In this document: positions 53,834-64,000 of the stretch, piece after piece
How the letters are laid out: every line of letters starts with the position of its first letter
Position numbering within the stretch: the stretch's first letter is position 1
NCBI RefSeq assembly: GCF_024586455.1
Contig: NC_065921.1
Location: 64,977,528-65,041,527, forward strand
Reading direction: 5' to 3'
Origin: Bactrocera neohumeralis
Taxonomy: Eukaryota > Arthropoda > Insecta > Diptera > Tephritidae
DNA length: 64,000 bases
Notes under the pieces: generated by a model
What the model was told of the DNA's origin: nothing
What the model saw: only the letters and a program-made list of their open reading frames with translations
Databases searched by the model: none
Translations under genes and position numbers: made by a program

Positions 53834-56166
53834 TCAGTATGAACGTATAGCGGGCGGAACATGTTCCACACTATCATCTAAGGGTGTATCAATAACGGCA
53901 CGGTATTTAATTCTAACTTCGCCCGTATCGCCACAAATCCAGGTAAGTGTGTGTTTGCGCCAATGTTCGTCGAACGAACACTTCTCTTGACATTCAATGG
54001 CTTCGCTGTAGTCCTACGCAGATATTCTCATGAGTAAAAATGAAATATTTGGAATCGTATAATTTTAAAACAAAAATTAAAATTTTTTTAGGTTGTGTGT
54101 GTAGCCTATGCTATTTATGTAAATATGTAGTATAATTCCTCATTTATTCAGAGCAGTTTGTTACTTACATATTCATCGATACGTTCTCTAAAGTCCTCAC
54201 GCATATGAGATCCTCGAGACTCCTTGCGGTTTTCAGCAGCCACCATTGTACACATAGCATTCACCAGCAAATTTTGGAGCTCTAGTGTCTCAATCAGGTT
54301 GGAATTCCAAATTAAGGATCTAAAAAAAAAAATACATAAATGTTTATTACATATTACATTATTTGCTTACCTGTCTTCAGTGCGCACATCTTTGAAATCA
54401 TTATAGATTTTAGTTAATTTCTTTACACCTTCCTGAAGGTTTGGTCCAATTCGAAAAACACCTGCATGCTGATGCATTGCCTTCTGCATTTCAAGGCGTA
54501 ATGTGGCAGTGGTAATACTACCATTCGCATGAAGCAATTTGTCTAAATTTGCCACAGACATTTCGCCTGCATTCTGCAATATTCAATATTAACCGACATT
54601 TAGTATATGTATATAACAAAACTCACATCCTTCAGATTCGGTGCCGGACAGCCAGCTCGGTGATTTTCGGAAATATGTAAAGCGCAAGAGCGGCCGAAAA
54701 CTAAGAGATCTAACAGTGAGTTAGCACCTAAACGATTTGCGCCATGTACATTACATGAAACTTCGCCACAAGCATACAAGCCAGCCACACTACGATCATT
54801 ACCATCCATATCAATCGTTAATACTTGTCCACGATAATTCGTTGGTATACCACCCATGTTGTAATGTGCGGTAGGTATTACTGGTATAGATTCTTTAGTC
54901 GCATCTATTCCAAGAAAAATTTTAACCGTCTCTAAAATACCAGGCAGACGCGTGAGTAATTTTTCTCGTGGTAAATGATGTAATTGCAAGAAAATATGAT
55001 CTTTATCGGGTCCTACACCACGTCCCTCCATAATTTCTATAGTCATTGAACGAGCCACCATATCACGAGGTGCTAAATCTTTTGCTTTCGGTGCATACTT
55101 TTCCATAAATCGTTCACCCTTTCCATTTACTAAGTAACCTCCTTCACCGCGACAACCTTCAGTGACAAGCACACCGGGACCATACATACCCGTTGGATGA
55201 AATTGTATGAATTCCATATCCTGTAGTGGCAGACCTTGTCGAGCGACCATTCCGTTTCCGTCGCCAGTATTGGTGTGGGCGGTAGTACAGGAAAAATACG
55301 TTCGTCCATAGCCACCTGTTGCTATTATAGTATTAAGTGCTCGAAAACGATGCAATGTCCCATCTTCTAAACAAATGGCAATAACACCACAGCAGGCGTA
55401 ATTGTCAAAAATCAAGTCCAATACATAAAACTCAATAAAGTACTTAATATTGTAAGCAAGTGATTTGCCATAAAGCGTATGCAAGATGGCATGTCCTATA
55501 CGATCGGCACATGCACAGGCGCGTCTTGCTCGTCCTTTACCGAAATTTGTGGTATGCCCCCCAAATGGTCGCTGATATATTTTACCATCCGCTGTGCGAG
55601 AAAAGGGTAAACCATCATTTTCAAGTTCTAAAATAGCGCGTGGTGCTTCTCGCGTCATATAATGTGCAGCATCTTGGTCGCCCAACCAGTCTGACCCTTT
55701 AACTGTGTCATAGAAATGCCAACGCCAATCATCTTCCATTTGATTACCTAGAGCGGCATTTACACCACCCTGCGCAGCGATGGTGTGGGATCGTGTTGGG
55801 AAAATTTTGCTAACAACGGCGGTTTTAAACCCTAATTCTACTAGAGTGGTTGCGGCACGTAAAGCGGAACCACCAGCGCCAACGATAACAGCGTCAAATG
55901 CATGGTCTACGACCGGGTAGGCTTTTGAAATACCCTTGTTTACTTTGGCATCTCCGCGTGTTTTACTGTCACAAGTTAATGCACGGATTGAGGATCTAGG
56001 CGTAGTCAAGGATGGGAACTGTAATCACAAATATATGACAATTTTAAATGCACGCATATAAGGAAGTATAATATAATTTCTGTAGCTTATATTGACCTCT
56101 ATCAATACTTACCAATTTCCGTTTGTTCACACGTAACATAAATGGCAAATGTTTAAAAAGTCTCAT
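53834..56166 (-). CDS. SdhAL: Diverged paralogue of succinate dehydrogenase flavoprotein subunit
   Basis: Five exons on the minus strand (56166-56113, 56018-54627, 54573-54371, 54319-54169, 54013-53834) give 659 aa, the normal SDHA length. The Lys/Arg-rich, acid-free start (MRLFKHLPFMLRVNKRKL) fits a mitochondrial targeting peptide. Retained features are the covalent-FAD His in RSHTIAAQGG, substrate and catalytic residues in FHPTGMYG, TEGCRGEGGYL, HYNMGGIPTNYRGQ and HGANRLGANS, and the C-terminal ESRGSHMRED and HWRKHTL. Differences are that the Rossmann GAGGAG is GAGGSA, and the loop KGGQAHRCCAVADRTGH is KGRARRACACADRIGH, one residue shorter. No frame damage, so presumably functional. Drosophila also has an SdhA-like second gene; orthology is an inference. 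Confidence 0.9.
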
Positions 56167-57068
56167 ATTTAAAACTATTAACAACAATAAAATTCAGGAT
56201 ACACACATAAATAACATTCGAACAAGTGTCAGATACTAAATTTTTTCATTACTTTCATATGACTTACGTTAAAAAGGTTCGTTTTTGCCAGTTTTCACAA
56301 GTAAAATTTCTTACCCTTTATATAAATCTTATTTTCACATTCAATTCATTCAGGTATATTTATCAGTAATAGATCAAATATGTTTTTTAGCTAATTTCCG
56401 TTTCTGGGTTTCCGTTCAACTACAGGGGTGTTAACTATTAAATACATGATAAAAGAACAAATAATATGTAATTTTCTCTGACATTTCGTATTTTTGTGGA
56501 TATTTGTAACTAATCGAGTCACAAGATTTTTTGTAAAATTTGGTTAAATAGAAGCTTGACTTTATTATAAGCAGGAGCAAATGACTGGAATTAAAAAGCG
56601 TCTATTTGTGACACCCTGTGTCGGCGAAACATCATCTTCATTACAACAGCGTAGAACAGTGTGGAAAACTACTAAGCGAATTTATTGTGTAAGTTTCAAT
56701 CATAGTTTATTACTATTTTTAATTGGTTTAGTTTTTTATTTCTTCCAATATATTTATTCAATATTTATTTTGTTTTACCAAATAATGTCATTTATTTAAA
56801 ATTGGTAACGCTATTGCCAGAATTGTTTTTGTTTTCCCCATTGGCGCTTTAGGCAGCTGCTTCTCATCAGTCGATCGGTGCGAGCGCGAGAAGTTTCATC
56901 GAATTGACAATTAGTTTGGAGCGAATTTGAATTGTAATAATAAAAATATGAAAGGACTACATTTTGTTAACATAATAATAATCGGTTTTATTTTAAAATA
57001 GGCGCAGTGAAACATCCAAATAGTATTCAATAAGGGGAGATTGCTGTGAAGTGTTTCATATTACGAAA
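56167..57068. other. Shared head-to-head promoter region of the two SdhA genes
   Basis: 902 bp separate the two divergent start codons. A TCAGTC initiator-like site at 56867-56872, just after a GC-richer patch, is a candidate SdhA start site, without a matching DPE. A possible 36-codon coding exon at 56581-56688 is listed separately. Confidence 0.5.
56581..56688 (+). CDS. Possible alternative first coding exon of unknown gene
   Basis: ATG opens MTGIKKRLFVTPCVGETSSS, then LQQRRTVWKTTKRIYC, and after exactly 36 codons meets a strong donor, GTAAGTTT. Codon use looks more gene-like than the surrounding AT-rich DNA. The phase (0) would match SdhA exon 2, giving a different basic N-terminus, but splicing to an unseen gene is equally possible. 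I know of no homologue. Confidence 0.3.
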
Positions 57069-60000
57069 ATGGCGAGCCTAATGCGTGTACCATCGATTTT
57101 GGCCAAAAATGCAGCGGCAATGGTAAGTTAAACATCGATTGTAAATCTGAGGGGTAAAGCTGTATGACGAAGAGTCCATTATCCAGGCTGGGACAAAATA
57201 ATTGCATGCTTATATATATGCATTAAATAGTATTAGAATTTCGCTTTTTCATGGGGTTACACAACCATTATTACACATTAAGCTCAAACATAGCATTCTC
57301 CGAATATTCGGCGAGGGGAAAAGATAATTTCGGTTGATTATTGCACTGAAAAAGCAATGCACAACACAAAGGAAGTACTAACCGTGGGATTGTGAAATTT
57401 GTTTGTTCTATGATATTTTTTTAAACAATTTTCTGGTGAACATTATCGTTAAGGGGCTCGACTAATTAGAAAAAGGGCCACGGTAGCACCAATAGACCGC
57501 ATGCTTTCACAAGTGTACTGTGTCAGTGTATACGGAACGTAGTGAGTGGTAGTGACGACGACTGCGGCTACTGCGACCAACGAAGAAGCTAGACGGTGTT
57601 TTGTTATGTAACTTTTTTATGGGAATTTTTTACAATTTTACTTTAATAATTTTTAATTTTATATAATATTTAAACATTTCATTGATAACTTAGTGCAATG
57701 CTTACGTCGCTTTCAATTTGCGTGTATATTTCAATAAGTTTTTATTTGCATAATCAGTCATACGTGTTGCGCCGTATACATAACAATGTGATTTATTTTG
57801 GTGTATTTGGGGAAATATGTATATATTATATTTAGTATAAATGATGGAAACAACTTAAAAAATGCATTATCATTCTCTTATTTAGTTTACAATATTCATA
57901 TTGGTACTATTTTCGAAGGTTTAAGGTACTAAAGTATTCATCTTAAGTCTGTTCTTTTAATTAAGGTGTGTCCATTGTTGATTCAATTTTTTCCGATCTA
58001 AAAAATTTTACAAATTTTTAAACAGATGTACAGCGGTGTTCATTAAAAAAGCAGTGCAACAGAAGCATAAATTTATAACTTTTTTTTTGTATATTCCTTT
58101 CTGTTAGTTGCACATAGTCTTTGTAGAATGGAATATAGAGATAAGTAAAAAGTAAAAACCTTTTTTAATTTTTTAACCGATTATATGTACACAGCTATAG
58201 TTGGGACTGATCTATCAAAGGATATAACAACATTGTGTATGCTTAAGAGCACTATCAGTCGATTATCTAAATTTGTTCATAATATATGCAATATCAGTGA
58301 ACAACCAAAAATGCGTGATTGTGCACAATAATATCAAAAATGTAGAAAAACTTAACAAATTTAACGGTTTTTTTTTTCTACATTTCTCTTATTTCCATAT
58401 TCCATTTTATAAAAACAATGTGCAAGCGATCAACTAAAGAATGCAAAAAAACATTATATACATATTTTAATTTTTGCTCCACTGCTATTTTAATGAACAC
58501 AACTATACATGTTTATATATATATATATTTGTTTATTGTTTAGCTATTTATGTATTACATATATGTACTAAATGATTAGCAGGAACATTATTGGTTTAAG
58601 TGTCTAATTATTAAAATTACAACGAAGTAATATAAAAGAATGTTTAAACATTTAATTTTTACTAAATATGACACTGTGCCTTGACCTTCAATACAATATA
58701 CGTAAAGCCGCTGGAGGGCTCGATTTCCGATTCCTCATGCCGCTTTTTCACCACTTTACTATATACATATCAGCAAGCTTTGTATTGATAATCAGTATCT
58801 TGCGGGTAATTCTCTTTGCCTATCACTTTCGTTGATTGTGCTCGCATCTTCCACCACAATTAAGACACTACCTACATATGTATATATTCCACTATTTTTT
58901 ACGATGTGTGTGTTGTGCGTGACGCAGCTGTTTATTTAATATTTTTTATAATCGTTTTATTGTTAGTAAAACATTAACTTGTGAATCTCTCATTTCTATA
59001 TAGCGGTTTATCACTAAGCGTACATTAAAAAATTTCCAATCTCAAGACGTGTCTATCCGCTTACAAATTCAGAATTAATCAAATTAGTCATTTTTAAACA
59101 TTCAATACAAACAATTATACATACATATGTATGCTATGTATATTCCTTAGAAATTTTTAAGTACAATGTTCAAAATGTAGTTGTTTTTTACCGCTCCGTC
59201 GTTTACAGAGTGTTCGACACAATTGTCTCGTCCGATATAGCCATTTGGTGAGATTAATTTTTAATTGTAATGGGCACGTCAATATAGCTATAAATCTCAA
59301 GATTATTTATTTAATGTAGAATATATTATGTTTATTCATAAAGGTGGACTACATATATATAAAGTATACATGTTTGTATGTTGGTTTAAATATCATAAAA
59401 AAAAGGTTGTCAGCTGATTTAATTCCGCCCCTCTTTACTACGTGGCAATGCTTTTTTTATTTTAAGTGATGAGTATTTCAAGTATTATCTAATAAAAATA
59501 ATAGTTAATTTTTAATCTGCATATCTATCTTTGGTAGTGCTATGTTAATGATGAAAGTTCAATAGCCTTTAATGTACTAATCACACGAATCGAGTCGGCC
59601 TAACCGGAACAGTATCCGATTTGTATTAAGCATACATTTGCATTGCAGCTAGTGAATACATTATATCCCACCAGTTCCAAGCTAACCCGTTGTAAAAATT
59701 GTATATAGTTATAGCGTACTAGTTAATACTTATATTAATATACATACATATGCATATATATGTAGGTATTAATGTGCAAACGTCTGCCGGCGACTACTTC
59801 TACTCGAATCTGTTTGATTAATATAGTTAAATATTGGCATATATATACATATGTATATGTTTATATTCATTTGTAATTTTACTATTACACAGCTCTAAGT
59901 GATGCAAAAAATGTTATTATATTTAACCGTCGTATCAAGATATTATTTCGTTGGGCTTTCCGTTGAAAAAAAAATGAAACTAATAAGTAGTATAATTAAT

Positions 60001-63000
60001 TTGATGTTTTGTGAATAAAAATTGCTTTGTTATTCTAATATGCCATACTTAAATCGCTTAGTTCAATATTATTGCTTTAATTAAGTGTAATCAGGATAAT
60101 TTCATCGTTATTATTACATTTTGTTTAATTTAAAATCGAAAGCTCTTCACATTCGACATCAAGCGTTTTATGAAAGCTTCAAATTTATGGAAATCGGGAT
60201 GTATCAAACAAATGTTTTTCATCAACATTCATGTTATTCATTTTAAGAATAAAAGGTGTGTGCATTCAGATTAGGTAGATCTAATCATTTAGGATTGTCA
60301 ATGATTATTCGTTTCAGAAGATCGTGATCTAAGATCAAATATATTGCAATAGAATTGCATTAACTTAAACTTAAGCAATACAAGTTTATAGATGTGTTTC
60401 GATCGCTAAAATAGAGTTTATAAATATTTTTAAACAAAGAAACAAAATTATTACTCAATATTAAGTTGTGCTAAAAAAGTTAAGTTGCGTTGCTTAGTTC
60501 TATCGCATGCCCGCATTTATATAAGTACATAACTTTCGATAAGCGTGTAAAGAAAAAGATAAGAGTTGTGATAAATCGCATATTTGCGATTAAAATAAAA
60601 CCAATTCAGATGGAAAGGGTATTCGGGTGCAGATAATTGTCGACTCTTTTTTGATATCATCATTAGGAACACAAACGAAATTGTAATTGCATTTTACATT
60701 CGAAATAAATTGTCACTAAGTTAGAATATTTTCGTGTTTTAACAAAATGAGAGATATTAACGGCGAATAGATAGATACCTAAACATGCAACCATGAAAGC
60801 GTGGAGAGTCAATACGAAACCGTTTACTTAATTAAATTTCGTAGTAAGTGTTTATTGTTGCTACATTAAGGAAAAAAGCTTAAATAACACATGAAAATTA
60901 TATATACATATATATATATACAACTATTTATCTGAGGAAAAAGCAACGCAGTTCATTTATAAAACGAGCAGAGGAATGATTAGTAAAAAATTTGTTTCGT
61001 AATTATCTTTCGTAAATAACATACCTATGATAGAATAGTTTTAAATAGAAATAGAGCTAAGTATTTTCTTAATTTATTTATCACTTCACAGTAGATAGTT
61101 ATAAGGTTTAAGTATATCTCATTGTAAATCGAATTGGGAAAGCTTGGTGAAGTTTACTGACATTTCGTTCGTACGGTTGCATTGTTTTCGAGCGCATTCA
61201 AAGCATAAAACCGCATTCGAGTAGAGAGTTTACGAAAAAATATTAGAAGCAAAAAGTTTTTTTTTATTGTATTTAAAATTTATTTACAACTATTTATGAA
61301 AGTTTAATTCATCCATAACTGTTATTGGTTTTTATATTTCCAGCTACGCACTGCCACTGTAGTGCCACAACGTGAACTGCACATTACACATGGCAAAAAT
61401 GATGCCAAAGTACGCACTGATGCCATCTCTAAAGAGTACCCGATTGTCGATCACAGTTACGATGCCATTGTTGTTGGCGCTGGTGGTGCAGGTCTGCGTG
61501 CCGCTTTCGGTTTGGTGGCTGAAGGTTTCAAGACAGCTGTTATCTCCAAACTCTTCCCCACCCGTTCACATACAATTGCCGCACAGGGCGGTATTAATGC
61601 GGCGCTCGGCAATATGGAAGACGATGACTGGAAATGGCACATGTACGATACCGTGAAGGGTTCCGATTGGCTGGGCGATCAAGATGCGATTCACTATATG
61701 ACACGGGAGGCACCACAAGCCGTCATTGAATTGGAAAATTACGGTATGCCTTTCTCGCGCACACCCGAGGGTAAAATCTATCAACGCGCTTTCGGTGGCC
61801 AAAGTTTGAAATTCGGTAAGGGTGGTCAAGCGCATCGTTGCTGCGCCGTAGCGGATCGTACAGGTCACTCGCTGTTGCACACACTGTACGGGCAGTCGTT
61901 GAGTTATGATTGTAATTACTTTGTCGAATATTTCGCATTGGATTTAATATTTGAAGATGGCAAGTGCAAAGGTGTGTTGGCACTGAATCTGGAAGACGGC
62001 ACACTGCATCGTTTCCGTGCGCATAACACCGTCATTGCGACCGGTGGCTATGGACGTGCTTTCTTTTCGTGCACATCAGCACATACGTGTACTGGTGACG
62101 GTAGTGCAATGGTCGCACGCCAAGGCTTGCCCATACAGGATTTGGAATTCGTGCAATTCCATCCGACCGGTATCTATGGTGCCGGTTGTTTAATTACTGA
62201 AGGTTGTCGCGGTGAAGGTGGCTACTTAGTGAACTCAAAAGGTGAACGTTTTATGGAACGTTATGCGCCAGTGGCCAAAGATCTCGCTTCACGTGATGTG
62301 GTGTCACGTTCAATGACCATCGAAATCATGGAAGGACGTGGTGTTGGACCCGAAAAGGATCACGTTTTCCTGCAATTGCATCATTTGCCACCAGAGCAAT
62401 TGGCTCAACGTTTGCCAGGTATCTCCGAGACCGCAATGATCTTTGCCGGCGTAGATGTGACACGTGAACCCATCCCAGTGCTGCCAACAGTGCATTACAA
62501 TATGGGCGGCATCCCAACCAACTACAAGGGTCAAGTACTGACCATCGATGAGAACGGCTGTGATGTCGTAGTGCCCGGTTTGTATGCCGCCGGTGAGGCT
62601 GCCAGCTCATCTGTGCACGGTGCCAATCGTTTGGGCGCTAATTCATTGTTGGATTTGGTCGTGTTTGGTCGTGCTTGCGCACTTACTATTGCTGAAGAGA
62701 ATAAACCCGGCGTGCCAGCTCCCAGTTTGAAGGATGTGAGTGAAATTTGCATTTAGCTGAAATATTTATCTCTTAGTCAAGTGTAGTTTAAGCCTTTACA
62801 AATTTTTTTTGTTGGTATGATCTACAAAATTATATTTTTTTTTCATAGAATGCTGGTGAGATGTCCGTTGCTAATTTGGATAAAATTAAGAATAATAATG
62901 GCAAGATTACCACCGCCGATTTGCGTTTGAAAATGCAAAAGACAATGCAGGGTCACGCTGCCGTGTTCCGTGATGGTCCCATATTGAAGAAAGGTTGCGA

Positions 63001-63509
63001 GAAGATGGTGGAGATCTACAAAGAGTTCCAAGATGTCAAGGTTGTTGACAAGTAAGCCTAAATTAGCAATTTCTCTCTTGTGTTGCTGTGTATACTGAGT
63101 TTAAGTTATCGCGTTTAGATCGAATGTGTGGAATTCCGATTTGGCGGAAACGCTCGAATTACAAAATCTTTTGGCCAACGCTCAAATGACTATTGTTGCA
63201 GCAGAAAACCGCAAAGAATCGCGTGGTGCACATGCGCGCGAGGACTACAAGACGCGTATCGATGAATATGTAAGTATTTGTTATTTTGGTTTTCGTAGCC
63301 TTTTTTTACTCAATAATTTAAACATACAGGACTTCAGCAAGCCAATTGAGGGTCAACAGAAGATACCATTGGACGAACATTGGCGCAAACATACTCTGAC
63401 ATGGGTGTGCGGTGATGCTGGCGATATCACAATCAAGTACCGCCCGGTCATTGATAAGACTTTGGATGATACCGTACAAACTGTGCCACCAGCAATACGT
63501 TCCTATTAA
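57069..63509 (+). CDS. SdhA: Succinate dehydrogenase flavoprotein subunit, mitochondrial
   Basis: Catalytic subunit of complex II: it oxidises succinate to fumarate on covalently bound FAD and passes electrons to the iron-sulfur subunit at the inner mitochondrial membrane. Exons 57069-57122, 61344-62735, 62849-63051, 63119-63269 and 63330-63509 give 659 aa. A targeting peptide (MASLMRVPSILAKNAAAM) precedes VVGAGGAGLRAA (FAD Rossmann), RSHTIAAQGG (covalent His), GGQSLKFGKGGQAHRCC, QFHPTGIYG and TEGCRGEGGYL (substrate His and Thr). Then come the catalytic Arg region, HYNMGGIPTNY, HGANRLGANSLLDL and the C-terminal PPAIRSY. The GC-richer third positions and near-perfect match to the family mark this as the housekeeping copy. 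The exons match the inverted paralogue in length one for one. Confidence 0.96.
57123..61343 (+). other. First intron of SdhA
   Basis: 4.2 kb, AT-rich. A less AT-rich patch near 57470-57600 could be regulatory or an alternative leader. A short Tc1-like element lies at 58031-58505. No host gene is supported. Confidence 0.7.
58031..58505. mobile_element. Internally deleted Tc1-like element with long inverted ends
   Basis: Flanked by TA on both sides. The outer ends CAGCGGTGTTCATTAAAAAA and, reversed, TAGTTGTGTTCATTAAAATA match apart from a few bases, and the similarity continues inward for over 100 bp on each side. The centre retains a scrap resembling a Tc1 helix-turn-helix (LSKDITTLCMLKSTISRLSK). 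Non-autonomous. Confidence 0.65.
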
Positions 63510-64000
63510 TTAATATTTAGTAATTAAATGGATCAACGTAACCATCAACACTACAAATTGCGTAGGAGTGGCGTATATTTGTATTCACATGTCATCTTTA
63601 AGTAATTCGCTGAATGATCATTTTGACGTGAAAAGTTTAAACGCGCTGAATCTATACAACCATATTGAGATAAGCTATATAAACGGCAAACTAAACACCT
63701 TCCCTTTACACTATGAAAATTATGTAATTTATTCACGAAATGCATATAATGTTTTCTGCCCTCCAAACCGCACATAGGCAGACATACACCCACTTATTTA
63801 CACGCAACAATTCTAAAAGTATCTTGCAATGTATACTTAATGATGATTTTTAGGAAGAAAACAATCAATTGTGTTTTTATTTACTTAATAGTTTTATTTT
63901 TTTCCTTAGCATATAATTAAAAGCGGTAAAGCAAAGTGAGTCGCCTTAACGTAACGCATTCGTTGAAAAACATCTAACACTGTCTTTAAATACTTTAAAA
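63510..64000 (+). other. SdhA 3' UTR and downstream DNA
   Basis: No further coding sequence is supported. The 3' end is not defined: no canonical AATAAA stands out in the first few hundred bases. Confidence 0.5.

Noticed and set aside
1..64000. CRISPR arrays, rRNA or tRNA genes
   Set aside because: No regularly spaced repeats, no cloverleaf with A/B boxes and no rRNA-like sequence were noticed. A tRNA scan would be the decisive check.

Overview
This is AT-rich eukaryotic DNA from a higher fly. The adducin gene, the succinate dehydrogenase flavoprotein genes and the crammer-type inhibitor all read as close relatives of their Drosophila counterparts. The AT-rich introns, the many TACATATGTATG-type tracts and the transposon load suggest an acalyptrate fly such as a tephritid fruit fly. 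The species is an inference.

Layout. (1) 1-5737: intergenic, with the end of a TTAA-flanked DNA element at the left edge and a dead 1.6-kb Tc1-like transposon at 2405-4041. (2) 5738-37214, plus strand: one large alternatively spliced adducin gene, hts. An Inr+DPE promoter, a small 5' UTR exon and eight common coding exons (680 codons) are followed by four possible C-termini. These are a short read-through form (stop at 8787), a very long form (cassette exon 18812-18880 plus exon 21137-26901, about 1,920 codons), the ovarian/ring-canal type exon (31386-33565) and the classical basic MARCKS-like tail (35934-36001 plus 37107-37214). Every tail exon accepts the same codon phase and each assembled reading frame closes exactly. 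(3) 37215-44174: 3' UTR and intergenic DNA with several small inverted-repeat elements. (4) 44175-52311: a three-layer transposon nest. A LOA-like LINE with RNase H carries a Jockey-like LINE and a PIF/Harbinger-like DNA element, and all three have visible target-site duplications. (5) 53287-53595: crammer-like cysteine protease inhibitor. (6) 53834-56166, minus strand: an intact diverged paralogue of SdhA. (7) 57069-63509, plus strand: canonical SdhA, head-to-head with the paralogue and with the same five-exon structure.

How the genes work. hts makes membrane-skeleton adducins that link spectrin and actin, and the alternative tails decide where and how each form acts. The two SdhA genes encode the FAD-carrying catalytic subunit of mitochondrial complex II. 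crammer-type proteins inhibit cathepsin-L-like proteases. The most notable sequence-level observations are a short motif shared by the two giant alternative hts tails, the inverted SdhA pair whose second copy is altered in its FAD-binding loops, and the fully resolved nested transposon stack.
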